Source: Micromonospora sp. WMMD1120 (GTDB lineage Bacteria; Actinomycetota; Actinomycetes; Mycobacteriales; Micromonosporaceae). Taken from it: a DNA stretch of 64,000 nt. Positions 8,089 to 17,423 of the stretch are shown in pieces. The stretch spans positions 2,760,501-2,824,500 of the forward strand of contig NZ_JARUBO010000005.1 in NCBI RefSeq assembly GCF_029626235.1. Reading direction: 5' to 3'. A program made the position numbers and the translations under genes. How positions within the stretch are numbered: the first letter of the stretch is position 1; every line of letters begins with the position of its first letter. The notes under the pieces were generated by a model that was not told where the DNA came from, did not search any database, and saw only the letters and a list, made by a program, of their open reading frames with translations.

Positions 8089-9045
8089 GTGTCCTCTCCT
8101 CCACACCGGCCCACGCCGGACCCGCTGACCACCGGCGCGGTCGGGCTGGCCGTGGTCGCGGTCTCCTCGTCCGCGCCGCTCATCGCGTACGCCGCCGCGC
8201 CCGCGCTGGCCATCGCGTTCTGGCGCAACCTGCTCGCGGTGGCCGTGCTCAGTCCGTTCGCGCTGGCCCGTCGCCGCGCCGAGTTCCGTCGGCTGACATT
8301 GGGCGTGGGCCGGCGGGAGGGGCTGTTCTGCGTCCTGTCCGGCATCGCGCTGGCTGGGCACTTCGCGACCTGGGTGCCGAGCGCCCAGCTCACCTCGGTC
8401 GCCACGTCCACCGCCCTGGTCGCCACCCAACCGGTCTGGCAGGGGTTGATCGCCCGGGCCCAGGGGCGTCCGCTGCCCCGGGTCGTCTGGATCGGCATCG
8501 CCGTGGCGGTCGGCGGGGCGGTGGTCGCCACCGGAGTGGACGTCGGCGTCTCCGGTCGGGCTGTCCTCGGTGACCTGCTGGCCCTGGCCGGTGGGCTGTT
8601 CGCCGCCGTCTACACCGCGTTCGGCGAGCGGGCCCGGAGCAGCATCAGCACCACCACGTACACCACCATCTGCTACGGGATCTGCGCGCTGCTCCTGCTG
8701 GCCATGTGCCTGGTCGGCGGCGTACGACTGACCGGCTTCGACGGGCGCACCTGGCTGGCAATCCTGGCCCTGGTGGCCGGTGCCCAACTGCTCGGGCACT
8801 CGATGTTCAACTACGCCCTGCGGAAGATCCCGGCGACCACCGTCAGCGTGCTGATCCTGCTGGAGGCGCCCGGCGCGGCAGTGCTCGGGTGGGCCTGGCT
8901 GGGCCAGGTTCCCCGCCCGTACGCGCTGCTGGGGATGGCGATGCTGCTGGCCGGTGTGGCGGTGGTGGTGGTTGGTGGCTCCCGCGTCGGCCGCCGTGCC
9001 GCCGCACCCACCGCCCTGCCCACCGACCCTACGCCGTTGTCCTGA
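8089..9045 (+). CDS. EamA/DMT-family metabolite exporter
   Basis: Drug/metabolite transporter with two EamA repeats. About ten hydrophobic helices can be traced, for instance AVGLAVVAVSSSAPLIAYAA, LLALAGGLFAAVYTAFGE and AAVLGWAWLGQVP. A polar tail ends the 318-residue protein. The GTG start has GAGG about 11 bases upstream. The gene is divergent from the HAD gene with a short shared control region. EamA proteins export amino acids or other small metabolites; the substrate cannot be read from sequence. Confidence 0.87.
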   Translation: MSSPPHRPTPDPLTTGAVGLAVVAVSSSAPLIAYAAAPALAIAFWRNLLAVAVLSPFALARRRAEFRRLTLGVGRREGLFCVLSGIALAGHFATWVPSAQLTSVATSTALVATQPVWQGLIARAQGRPLPRVVWIGIAVAVGGAVVATGVDVGVSGRAVLGDLLALAGGLFAAVYTAFGERARSSISTTTYTTICYGICALLLLAMCLVGGVRLTGFDGRTWLAILALVAGAQLLGHSMFNYALRKIPATTVSVLILLEAPGAAVLGWAWLGQVPRPYALLGMAMLLAGVAVVVVGGSRVGRRAAAPTALPTDPTPLS

Positions 9046-9348
9046 CGGCGATTCACAGGTACGCGGCGGTCGACTTGCCGGCCCACTGTCCGCCACCGAT
9101 CCGGAGGGCCCGTCGCGCGGTGGCTGCCGCATCGAAATCCATGAGCCCACAGTGGTTGTCGCCCATGCCAAGATCAAGTCTTGTTCTCGCGGGCCGGGGA
9201 TGATGACGTGAAGGGAGAGATCACCTCCCGCCCCTCGCCGATCGGGTGGTCGGCGCGGAGTCGCCGACAGCGGCGCGAACACCAATGCCCGCTGCTTCCC
9301 TCCGCGGCGGGCCCGCCGCGCGTCTATCCCGGTGAGGAGGGCGATCCG

Positions 9349-9789
9349 TTGACGACTGAGGACCGCACCCGGGACGGCTTCGCCGACTTCGTCCGGGCCG
9401 AGACCGCCGGGCTGACCCGGCTCGCGTACCTGTTGACAGGCGACCGGCACCACGCCGAGGACCTGGTTCAGGTGGCGTTGGCCCGGGTCGCGGTGCGCTG
9501 GGACCGGGTCGCGGACCCGCACGCCTACCTGCGTCGAGTGCTCTGCACGCAGGCGGCCAGTTGGTGGCGTCGGCGACGGGCCCGCCCGCCCGAGCGGCTG
9601 GACGGCGTGGTGCCGGAACGATCCGACCCGGGTGACGACGCCGACGTCCGGCTGGTGCTGTGGACGGCGCTGGCACGGCTGACCGTGCGACAACGTGCGG
9701 TTCTCGTGTTGCGCTACTACGAGGACCGCACCGAGACGGAGACGGCGGCGCTGCTCGGCTGCCGGGTGGGCACTGTCAAGAATCGTTAG
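9349..9789 (+). pseudogene. SigE-family sigma factor, 5' part, cut by element insertion
   Basis: Extracytoplasmic-function sigma factor of the SigE-like actinobacterial group. TTG start at 9349 with GAGGAGG about 9 bases before it. Region 2 (FADFVRAETAGLTRLAYLL through DLVQVALARV) and most of region 4 (RQRAVLVLRYYEDRTETETA, LLGCRVGTVK) are present. The frame then enters foreign DNA and stops two codons later, which removes most of the region 4 recognition helix. The missing codons lie at 50020-50119. Joining 9349-9776 to 50020-50119 restores a 175-residue frame reading GTVKSQTRHALGRLR. The truncated 146-residue product should bind promoters poorly or not at all. Confidence 0.9.
9772..9776. 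other. attL core (ACTGT)
   Basis: Left junction. Sequence to the left reads as sigma-factor region 4; sequence to the right (from C9777) belongs to the element. The core ACTGT recurs at the right junction. Serine integrases cross over at a central dinucleotide, here most likely AC inside the shared core, because that lies at the centre of the reconstructed attP dyad. Confidence 0.75.
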
Positions 9790-9841
9790 AAGCTATGGTC
9801 GATGTTGCCGACACGAACGTCGATCTAGGGGGACGGTTCTG

Positions 9842-11404
9842 ATGGTACGGCGGAAGGCCCGGTCGGGGAACCGGGGCCGGTTCGACAGCAAGGACGCGTT
9901 GCTGGCCGGGGGCTCGGATGTGCGGGCGTTGCGGTATCAGCGCGCGAGTCAGGACAAGAAGGAGCAGGGCAAGAGCGTTCACGACCAGGGCGTGCTCAAC
10001 CTGGCGGAGATCACGAAGCGGTCGTGGACGGACGCGGGATCATTCACGGACAACCACCGCTCGGCCAGCCGCCGCGCGACGAAGGAGCGCGAGCAGTTCG
10101 AGTTGTTGATCGAGCAGATCCGCGCGGGCAAGGGCGACGTGCTCGTGGTCTGGGAGATCTCCCGCAAGGAACGCGACCTCGCGGTGTTCGTGAAGATCCG
10201 CGACATGTGCCACGAGGTCGGTCTCAACTTCTGGCTCGTCGGCGGGGTGCTGTACGACCTGCGGGACAAGAACGACCGGATGATGCTCGGCTTCCAGGCG
10301 GTACAGGCCGAGTGGATGGCCGACTCGATCCGCGACAACGTGCTGCGCGGCATCGTCGGCGCCGCCGAAGCTGGCCGCCCTCACGGGAAGATCACCTACG
10401 GGTACCGGCGGATCTACGACCAGCGCACCCGCGCCCTGCTGCGTCAGGAGCCGGACACCGAGATCCGTAAGGCCGTGGCGGCCGACGGGACGGTGACGCA
10501 GTATTCGCGGGCGCAGGTGGTGCGGGACAACTTCCGCAAGGTCTCCGAAGGCACGCCGCTGACCGCTATCGAGGCCGAACTCAACCGGCTCGGGATTCCC
10601 GCCTCCGAGGGCGGACTTTGGCGGCGCGGCATCTTGCGCAAGCAGGTGATGAACCCGGCCTACATCGGCAAGCGGGTGCTGCGCGGGGAGATCGTCGGCG
10701 ATGGGATCTGGCCCGCCCTGGTCGAGGAGGAGACGTACTGGGCGGTGGTGCGGATGCTTCAGGACCCGTCCCGCACGACGACTCGACCCGGCCGCGCCGT
10801 GCATCTGCTGTCATACATCGTGCGCTGCGGGGTGTGCGACGGGCCGTTGTCGTCGCAGCGGCTGAACCGGCATGGCTGGACCGGGCAGGTGTATTCGTGC
10901 CTGCACAAGCGGTGCGCGGCGGTGAAGGCCGAGTTCCTCGACGAGTACGTGCAGCGGGCGGTGGTGGCGTGGCTGTCCCGCCCTGACGTCTACGACGTCC
11001 TCACCGCTGCCAGCGCGAGCGACGAGGAAGTCACCCACGCCCGCGCCGAAGCCCAACGGCTGCGGGGCGAGTTGGAGGAGTGGCGCAAGCTCGGAGAGGA
11101 GGGTGAAGTCACCGCGATCGCCTACGCCCGCGCCGAGAAGGGCCTGCTGACGCAGATCGCCGAGTACGAGCAACGCGCCGCCGACGCCGGGATCCCCGCC
11201 GTGCTGCGCGGACGCATCGGGGACCAGGCTGTGGCAGCGTGGCAGGAACTCGATGACGATGTCGCGGTCAAGCGGGAAATCATCCGCCTCGTCGCTGACA
11301 TCAAACTCCTGCGCGCCGGGTTCAAGGGCGAACGCCGCACGTTCGGCCGCCATCGCCTCGACTGGCGGTGGAAGTTCGGCCCGCAGGACCAGCGGGTGGC
11401 CTGA
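9842..11404 (+). CDS. int: Large serine recombinase (integrase of the element)
   Basis: Site-specific integrase of the large serine recombinase family, 520 residues. The catalytic domain starts at YQRASQDKKEQGKSVHDQ with the nucleophile S36. It continues through the family words VVWEISRKERDL, GGVLYDLRDKNDRMMLGFQA and WMADSIRDNV. A recombinase domain follows (about 180-320, with NPAYIGKRVLRGE). A zinc ribbon comes next (CGVCDGPL ... CLHKRC), then a coiled coil (about 400-460) and a basic C-terminus. GGGGG lies about 10 bases before the ATG. Its place next to attL is typical and supports it as the enzyme that recognised the site in the sigma gene. No excision partner (RDF) is recognised. Confidence 0.94.
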   Translation: MVRRKARSGNRGRFDSKDALLAGGSDVRALRYQRASQDKKEQGKSVHDQGVLNLAEITKRSWTDAGSFTDNHRSASRRATKEREQFELLIEQIRAGKGDVLVVWEISRKERDLAVFVKIRDMCHEVGLNFWLVGGVLYDLRDKNDRMMLGFQAVQAEWMADSIRDNVLRGIVGAAEAGRPHGKITYGYRRIYDQRTRALLRQEPDTEIRKAVAADGTVTQYSRAQVVRDNFRKVSEGTPLTAIEAELNRLGIPASEGGLWRRGILRKQVMNPAYIGKRVLRGEIVGDGIWPALVEEETYWAVVRMLQDPSRTTTRPGRAVHLLSYIVRCGVCDGPLSSQRLNRHGWTGQVYSCLHKRCAAVKAEFLDEYVQRAVVAWLSRPDVYDVLTAASASDEEVTHARAEAQRLRGELEEWRKLGEEGEVTAIAYARAEKGLLTQIAEYEQRAADAGIPAVLRGRIGDQAVAAWQELDDDVAVKREIIRLVADIKLLRAGFKGERRTFGRHRLDWRWKFGPQDQRVA

Positions 11405-11501
11405 CGACTTGACCTTCAGGCAGAGGTGAGCGTCGATCGTGTCCGTCGTCCCGCCGTGATCGGGCGGGGCGGCGTGACCCGTCGACGGAAGGTTTCTCGC
11501 C

Positions 11502-11879
11502 GTGCCTCGCGAACGACTCAGTGCTCTCGCTGCCCTACCCGATGATGTGATCGATCCGCTGTTGTGGCGGCTCGCCTTCGATGTCGCCGCCGCGCACCAG
11601 CCGAATGAGCGTGGCAACTGCCGGAATCTGCAGTGTGTCGGGCAGCGGGGCATGTGCGCCGCCGCGCGCGCTGCCCGCCGCGCGATGGCCCTCGCACGGT
11701 CTTCCCGAACGACCGCCTCACGTACCCAACCAGCCCGGGGGCGCGCGACGGTGGTCAAACCTTCCCGGCGCGGTTTCGCCGGCTGGTTTTCGACGCGGTC
11801 ATCACTTGAGGTGACGCGTCCCGTGAGCCGTTCGGCAACCCTTCCGCGCTGGCGACCTGTGAGGAGCGCCGTCGCGTAG
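11502..11879 (+). CDS. Small Cys-containing hypothetical protein
   Basis: 125-residue frame starting at a GTG with GGAAGG about 10 bases upstream. Residues 14-70 look genuinely coding, with acidic DDVIDPLLWRLAFDVAAAHQ, then C-x4-C-x6-C (CRNLQCVGQRGMC) and an Ala/Arg helix. This Cys-spaced small domain resembles proteins I have seen in actinomycete mobile elements. The second half (after about 75) is low in structure and may be noncoding read-through. Function unknown. Confidence 0.5.
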   Translation: MPRERLSALAALPDDVIDPLLWRLAFDVAAAHQPNERGNCRNLQCVGQRGMCAAARAARRAMALARSSRTTASRTQPARGRATVVKPSRRGFAGWFSTRSSLEVTRPVSRSATLPRWRPVRSAVA

Positions 11880-12324
11880 CCATCCGCATCGGCGCGGCCA
11901 CACCCCTTGGCGGCAGTCTGGGCACGTGGTGAGGTGCGCCTGCCGGGCCCCTGCTGGCACGGGATGCTGAAGGGCACGTGTCGGCGTACGGGCTTCGGTG
12001 CAGAGCCAGGTACGCCAGACGCACACACCCCGAAAGGTCTGCCGCTTCGGCCCCGTCGGCCGCCTGCTGACCCAGTGACCTTCAAGCCGCTGCTCACGCT
12101 GGGTTACCACTGAAGTCGGTCGGCGCCGGATCGCGGCAAATCCGGGTGCTCGCATGGTGTCGTGGTTGGATCACCCTGGCGAGGCTCTGGCGTGACTGGA
12201 TGGTTTACCCGGGCAGTCGGTCCCGACTCGGGTCGGCCCGCCCGCTACCGTCTGCGTATCGCGGTGGCCACGCTTCCAGATCCGCAGCGAATAGCCCAGT
12301 CCTGAACAGCACGAGGAGACACCG
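11880..12324. other. Gap without a convincing gene
   Basis: 445 bp between two small genes. Several short frames exist on both strands but none has both a ribosome binding site and protein-like composition. A minus-strand Cys/Trp-containing frame at 11802-12155 is the best of them and is not called. A GAGGAG site at its right edge belongs to the gene at 12325. Confidence 0.5.
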
Positions 12325-12531
12325 ATGGCCGACGCCACCAGCGACGCCGATCCCACCGCTGACGCCGAAGCGGGAACCGAGGAGCAGCCGCAGCCCTTCG
12401 AGAACCGGGCGGCACGCCGGTCAAAGGGCAAGGCCACCGCCAACCACATCGGGGGTACCGCGAGCCGCGTCCACGGCCGTTCCGGCACGGTGCAGAGTCC
12501 TCGCCAGTATGGCAACCGTCGAAGCGGCTGA
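12325..12531 (+). CDS. Small basic hypothetical protein ending RQYGNRRSG
   Basis: 68-residue protein with a well-placed GAGGAG about 9 bases before the ATG. An acidic head (MADATSDADPTADAEAG) is followed by a basic body with FENRAARRSKGKATANH and the C-terminus RQYGNRRSG. Similar short NRAARRxKGK...RQYGNRRSG proteins are familiar from actinomycete genomes, often in mobile DNA (from memory). The charge pattern suggests nucleic-acid contact, but no function is known. Confidence 0.7.
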   Translation: MADATSDADPTADAEAGTEEQPQPFENRAARRSKGKATANHIGGTASRVHGRSGTVQSPRQYGNRRSG

Positions 12532-13004
12532 TCTTCGGGCCTCCTGGTCACGGCCGTGTTAGGTAGCTGTAGCCGCTACCCGCGTCCAGCCGCTGCCGCA
12601 GGTTCGTTGCAGGACGGTGAGGGCGAGCCAATCGCGTGACGATGAGGGCACGGTTAGTACCGACGCTGTTGCAACAGCAGACTCGACTCGGCAGGAGCCC
12701 TGCGTCGGCCTCCAAACGGGCGGTGACCGTCGGGTAGCGCGTGACTCCGCGGCAACCCGGGCAACCAAGTCGATCCGCACCACGGCAGCGTACGCGCGGT
12801 CGTGTCATGCTCGCCGCTCGCGCGCCGACAGCGGCAGATCCGTGCATGAAGGGGCGAGACCCAGGCCGCGAAGTACGGGTGGCTATGTTGGCCTGTGTCA
12901 GCGTCGATCCGGCGATGTCCGACGACGTCGTGGCCCTGGTCCCCCTCATGCAGCCGCACTTCTGTTCGGACGGTTCGAGCTGACACTGGATCTAGAGTGG
13001 CACG
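12532..13004. other. Gap without a convincing gene
   Basis: 473 bp before the methyltransferase gene. Open frames occur on both strands (for example 12617-13027 plus and 12548-12949 minus) but their composition is Arg/Ser/Ala noise. They lack ribosome binding sites and overlap each other. No tRNA-like fold or repeat was seen. Confidence 0.5.
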
Positions 13005-13622
13005 GTGAGCAACCAGCCGGTGCGTGACGCCTACTCGTACATGTCGGCGCAGTACATCTCCCTGGTCGATGGTGACTGGCAGGCCCACGTGGACGACACG
13101 GCCCTCGTCCGAGACCACCTCGTCGGTTCGGGCGGTACGGTGCTCGATCTCGGCTGCGGCCCCGGGCACTGGAGCGCCTACCTGCACTCGCTCGGCGTCG
13201 ACGTGACCGGCGTCGACTTGGTCCCTGAGTTCATCGACCATGCCCGGACGCACTTTCCCGGGCCGGAGTTCCGGCTCGCATCGATGACCGACCTTGACCT
13301 TCCCAACCATTCGGTGGCCGGCATCCTCTCCTGGTACTCGACCATCCACCTACCGCCATCGGAGCTGGACGGGGTACTCATCGAGTTCCGCCGGATGCTG
13401 GCACCTTCCGGGAGGCTGGTAATCGGCTTCTTCGACAGCGACGACGAGGTCGCCGCGTTCGACCACAAGGTCTATACGGCATACCGCTGGCCCGTAGACG
13501 AGTTCTCCGCCCACCTGACACAAGCCGGCTTCACCGAGCTTCAGCGCTTGCAACAGCAGTTTCCGGACCGTCCAGACCGCAAGTACGCAGCCATCGCCGC
13601 CGCAACATCCGCTGGGCCGTAG
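13005..13622 (+). CDS. Class I SAM-dependent methyltransferase
   Basis: 205-residue Methyltransf_11/25-type enzyme. Motif I is VLDLGCGPGHWSAYL, motif II VTGVDLVPEFIDHA, motif III region LASMTDLDLPNHSVAGIL, and post-motif LAPSGRLVIGFFDSD. GTG start; upstream sequence has no strong ribosome binding site. It lies alone in the element between small genes. The family methylates small molecules in most cases; the substrate is unknown. Defence use is possible by location only. Confidence 0.85.
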   Translation: MSNQPVRDAYSYMSAQYISLVDGDWQAHVDDTALVRDHLVGSGGTVLDLGCGPGHWSAYLHSLGVDVTGVDLVPEFIDHARTHFPGPEFRLASMTDLDLPNHSVAGILSWYSTIHLPPSELDGVLIEFRRMLAPSGRLVIGFFDSDDEVAAFDHKVYTAYRWPVDEFSAHLTQAGFTELQRLQQQFPDRPDRKYAAIAAATSAGP

Positions 13623-13793
13623 GGGGCCTACGTTCAAAAACAGTCCCAGATAAAGCGGCCTTCCCACTGGTCCTCACTGCGGCCCGACGCACGGCTACCG
13701 GCTACGAGCGCACCTGTCGCCGCCGTTCCTCCGTCACGCGCTGTGACGCCCGGATGGCGGCAGATGAGTAGCGATCTTTCAGCCGTTCCGGGA

Positions 13794-13973
13794 TCATTGG
13801 CGGGCAGCGAGAAGCACGACCAGCATCACGCCCGCAACCGGTGATGCGGCCAGCAAGAGCACGCAAAGACGCAGAGTCCGCTGCCAGCTCGACAAGGCAT
13901 CTCCGACCACATCGCTGGGCTGCCTACCGATCGCCGGCGGCTCCAACTCACTTGACGAGGACTCCATCGCCAC
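13794..13973 (-). CDS. Small single-pass membrane protein
   Basis: 59-residue protein with GTG start at 13973 and AGGAGGG five bases upstream; an ATG two codons later is the alternative. The acidic/Ser-rich N-terminus is followed by one membrane helix near the C-terminus (LRLCVLLLAASPVAGVMLVV) and a short tail. The gene is divergent from the HTH-GHKL gene at 14130, and the roughly 150-bp spacer would hold both promoters. A functional link with the GHKL protein is possible but unproven. Confidence 0.6.
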   Translation of the reverse strand: MAMESSSSELEPPAIGRQPSDVVGDALSSWQRTLRLCVLLLAASPVAGVMLVVLLAARQ

Positions 13974-14129
13974 GCTGCCCTCCTGTTCCGTGTTGACATC
14001 GATGTGGCTAGCATCTGTAGGAGCCGCAGTTGTCCGGTAGGAGGAAGATGCGCAGCCGCAGCTCGAGATCCCGTGATCCCGGACATCCCAAGTTGTCGCA
14101 GCGACAACCTGAGACAAAGGGCGGTGACG

Positions 14130-16469
14130 ATGGCGCTCCGTCCTGGGCGTAAGGGCGGCAGGCCATGGGGCCCACTACTCGACGGGACACCGGACTGCCA
14201 TCGCCTCGCAAACTGGCTGCGCGAACGGGTGCAAGCAAGCGGTAAGACGCTGCGCGATCTCGGTCACGAACTGCCGTACAGCAAAGATGCGATATCAAGG
14301 TCGCTGAACGGCGCGAAGGTTCCCGAGTGGAATCTCGTGCGAGCTCTGGTAGGAGCCGTTACGCCAACGGAGCGGCATGCACGTCAATTGGCGGATGCTG
14401 AGGCACGCAGACTGTGGGAGTTGGCCGACAGATCGTTGCGGCTCTCCGTCAAGGTATCCTCGAGCAACGAACGCCCGGATTCGGTTCTGTCGCAGGTAAC
14501 CAGTGATCTGGTGCGGGCCTATCGGGAGGCCGACGAGTACAGAAGGCACGCGCAGCTCGCGACCGAGAAGAGCCAGTCGCTGGTGTCCGGGCTGCTCTTC
14601 GTTCTCGGCGGCTTTTCCACGACGATCTCCGTCCTCACCGAGGAACGCGACCGCCTGCGCGAGGACTCCGAGAAAGGGCTAGCGGTTAAGCTCGAGCTGG
14701 AGATCAATCGGCGGCAGCTGGCGGAGATCGAGCAACGGCTCGTCATCGCCGAGGAGAAGCGGCAGCGGGCAGAACGGCAGCTCGCCCAAGCGCAACAGCA
14801 GCTGCGCCTTGCTGGCCTGTTGGGCGAGCGAGCTGCAGAGCGGCAGTCGCGCCTACTCGAACGTCTTGTCATGGTCGATGGCCCCTGGGACGACCCTGAA
14901 GAGAGGATCATCGAATCGCCCCGTGGCCGTGACGTGCCGCCTTACACTTTGATGGACGCGACCGACCAGGAGGTCGCCGACAAGATCGCACGCGAGGCCG
15001 ATCGACTTCTGGGCGATACGGCTGAGGTGCTCGATGGACTCGGCCAGCAGTTGGGGCAGTCCGACGAGAAGCTGGCCGATGGTCCGTCCCCGCAAGCGCT
15101 GCCACACGTAGGAACGCAAATCGCCGATCGAGCTGTCATCGCCGCACTGAGCAGCGTCGCCCTGACCCCGTGGCAATGTATCGCGGAACTCGTAGATCTT
15201 GCCGTGGCGATTCAGCGGAGCTCGATGCCGCAGGATTCCGAAGTGGATCCATTGACAATAAATATCGCCCTACCCAACCGATCCGCCGGACCGGGGCCTG
15301 CCCGAATACGAGTCGCGGACAATGGCCAGGGACTTTCGGGTCACGCGGTTATACAGCTCATCAAAGGGTCTTGGATCGGGCGAATTCCCAATGGCGCCGA
15401 GAATAGCATCGGCCTGGGACTCATTCTGACTGCCGCCCACTCGGGATCAAAGGTCACCGTGCGATCTACCCGGCCGACCGAAGTGGTGTGGACCGAGGCC
15501 ACCTTCGACCTGCGGGCTAATAGCTCGGGTTCGCATTCGGGCTTCCTGATTAGCCGTGATCGTGCGGCAGAGGCGAACTTCAGTGGAACTGAATTCATAC
15601 TCGAAGACCTGAAGCCCCACCTAATGGAATACCTCAACCGCCGGCAGCACCAGCTCGTGGCCAAACTTGGCGACATTTATAGTCATCAGCTCGATGGCGG
15701 CGTCATTGAGTTGACGATCAACGGGACCAAAGTCGCTCCGCGAAGGCATTGCGTATGGAGCGAGGATCGCAGCGTTATCCAAGCCGGACGGCAGATACCC
15801 GCGGTGATTCGGGTGGACCACCGCCTCGACGATCTCCTTATCTGCCAAAGCTGTGACTACAGCCGCGTCGCCGCGCTCGAGGCTGCCCTATGCGAATCAT
15901 GTGGAGGTGCTTCGTCGCGCCGTCAAGAGCGTCGCATCTGGGGCTGGCTCGGCATCCAGCGCTACGTCGACCCGACCGACTTCGGGATCGACTTCCTCAG
16001 GCACGGGCGGAAGATTCTGACTAGAGATCGTCGCGCCTTCTCCTGGGAAGATCCCGACACCGGGCAAAGTGAAATCGAATATCCGCTGGATATTCCCCAT
16101 GCCGGGCGTATCGTCGGCGAGATACATTGTGACCATTTGGCCGTCAATCACTCAAAGGACGCTTTCCAGTTCGACAGTAGGGACTGGGCCCTCGTCCTTC
16201 GGATCATAAGAGGTGACGGCCCGCTCAGGCCGACTATCGCGAAGCGTTTAGGGTATCCCGAGAACACTTCCCCTCTGGGGCTCCTCTTCAAGGGATTCCG
16301 TCGCTCCACTCCCGGGCTGAGGTGCCTAGTGCCTGGCGACGGACGAACTGCCATCCACGAGACGGCAAGGGAGTGGGGAAGGAGGTTCCATCGCGGTGAA
16401 GCCGACTATCAGGACGATCGCCTTTGGTATGAAGCTGCGGTGAAGCACGATGCGGTTAGTCGGATTTAA
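14130..16469 (+). CDS. XRE-type HTH fused to coiled coil and MORC-like GHKL ATPase
   Basis: 779-residue multidomain protein. An XRE-like helix-turn-helix (about 25-75, LRDLGHELPYSKDAISRSLN) is followed by a helical region and a coiled coil (about 170-245). A GHKL (Bergerat) ATPase domain starts near 335. Motif II is present as DNGQG (397-401) and a glycine-rich lid as GLGLILTAAH. Motif I reads ELVDLA (353-358): the Asn that binds Mg2+ in GHKL enzymes (ELIDNA in the relative at 26900-29203) is Leu. A zinc ribbon (CQSC ... CESC) and a C-terminal module with RRIWGWLGIQRY and GRIVGEIHCDH closely match that relative. Codon use is less GC-biased than the neighbours, suggesting recent transfer. ATG 14130 is used; GTG 14124 is possible. 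Function unknown; DNA-bound regulator or defence sensor are candidates. Confidence 0.82.
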   Translation: MALRPGRKGGRPWGPLLDGTPDCHRLANWLRERVQASGKTLRDLGHELPYSKDAISRSLNGAKVPEWNLVRALVGAVTPTERHARQLADAEARRLWELADRSLRLSVKVSSSNERPDSVLSQVTSDLVRAYREADEYRRHAQLATEKSQSLVSGLLFVLGGFSTTISVLTEERDRLREDSEKGLAVKLELEINRRQLAEIEQRLVIAEEKRQRAERQLAQAQQQLRLAGLLGERAAERQSRLLERLVMVDGPWDDPEERIIESPRGRDVPPYTLMDATDQEVADKIAREADRLLGDTAEVLDGLGQQLGQSDEKLADGPSPQALPHVGTQIADRAVIAALSSVALTPWQCIAELVDLAVAIQRSSMPQDSEVDPLTINIALPNRSAGPGPARIRVADNGQGLSGHAVIQLIKGSWIGRIPNGAENSIGLGLILTAAHSGSKVTVRSTRPTEVVWTEATFDLRANSSGSHSGFLISRDRAAEANFSGTEFILEDLKPHLMEYLNRRQHQLVAKLGDIYSHQLDGGVIELTINGTKVAPRRHCVWSEDRSVIQAGRQIPAVIRVDHRLDDLLICQSCDYSRVAALEAALCESCGGASSRRQERRIWGWLGIQRYVDPTDFGIDFLRHGRKILTRDRRAFSWEDPDTGQSEIEYPLDIPHAGRIVGEIHCDHLAVNHSKDAFQFDSRDWALVLRIIRGDGPLRPTIAKRLGYPENTSPLGLLFKGFRRSTPGLRCLVPGDGRTAIHETAREWGRRFHRGEADYQDDRLWYEAAVKHDAVSRI

Positions 16470-16651
16470 GGGTTCCATCCTCCACGACCAGCCCTGCGGT
16501 CATCATTGACCGCGCGGGAGACTTACTCATCGGCAGATCCGCGTGCCGCCGGGTCGCCCCTACTGTCACATTGCGGAGTCGGTGATCTTCAGGCGCGGGC
16601 CCTCGCCTCCACTGCCGACCGCCCAACCGCACTTGCCGGTGCCGTTGGCTG

Positions 16652-16960
16652 CTATGTACATAGCTGGCGTACGCGGCTATGTACTGGGACTCGTACCCCG
16701 ACAGCAACGTCGCAGAAGTACTCGCGGCACGCCGGCGTGCGTCTGTCGATCTTGGCGCAGACTGCGATCAGCTGGCGTTCCGCCCACTGGGCGCCCTGCC
16801 ACTCGTCGGAGACCCAGCGGCGCTTGATGGTGAGACCGTAGCGACCGCAATCTCGCTCGTGACGCTCGTGGCGCGTGCGGGGTCGCCGGTGCGGCCCACC
16901 TTGATGACCCCGTTGTCGAACTGCAGGACGTAGAGGTGTTCCCGCCGGGCGCATTGATGT
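16652..16960 (-). pseudogene. Frameshifted T5orf172/GIY-YIG-like fragment
   Basis: One minus-strand frame reads EHLYVLQFDNGVIKVGRTGDP, the opening of a T5orf172 (GIY-YIG-like nuclease) domain. The continuation, RHERHERDCGRYGLTIKRRW then CREYFCDVAV, is found only after a one-base shift near 16875. The first part lacks any start codon in its own frame, so the 5' end is also missing. It may be decay, an assembly error or, less likely, a programmed shift. It stands just downstream of, and convergent with, the HTH-GHKL gene. Confidence 0.6.
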
Positions 16961-17394
16961 CGACTGACCTCTTGCCACGGCCGGGGAGTGTAGCGGCTAC
17001 CCCTGACAGCGGCCGGCAAGGATCGGCCGCCATCGCCATCTGACGATCTTCGCCACGGCGCCGCACTCTGTGGCACCACCACAGTCGCGGGACAGAGAAG
17101 GCCACGAACCAGGCGGTTGAGGGCGGAATGACCATCCGGTTCGCGTTCCAGCGCCCGCCTACAGAGATCGACATCCCAGCATGCGAGACATCGCAGGAAG
17201 ATTTTCGACCGCGATCGCGTGGACGGACAGGGACCGTCACAGACGCGGGCGACATCTATAGCACTCAGCCGGACTGGTGGCAAGACTTGGCGGCTGGTCT
17301 GTTGAAATCGGTGGTTGACTCCATCGGGTTTCCGGGGCGTAATGGAGAGACGTTCCCGCAGCGCCGGCTGGCGCGGTCGACCACAGACGCAGCG

Positions 17395-17423
17395 GGCAGG
17401 CACCCCCGAGCGGGGTGCCTGCC
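17395..17423. terminator. Perfect 12-bp hairpin
   Basis: Arms 17395-17406 (GGCAGGCACCCC) and 17412-17423 pair without mismatch around a 5-nt loop. There is no U-tract, as is common for actinobacterial terminators. It lies in a gene-free stretch, so which transcript it ends is unclear. Confidence 0.55.

Noticed and set aside
9772..9792. tRNA-gene attachment site for the element
   Set aside because: No tRNA-like cloverleaf is present at either junction; both flanks are sigma factor coding sequence.
9695..9841. N-terminal extension of the integrase back into the sigma gene
   Set aside because: The extension reads a shifted frame of the sigma factor and element end; ATG 9842 has a good ribosome binding site and the catalytic domain starts normally after it.
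12617..13027. Possible genes in 12532-13004 on both strands
   Set aside because: Overlapping noise frames without ribosome binding sites or recognisable features.
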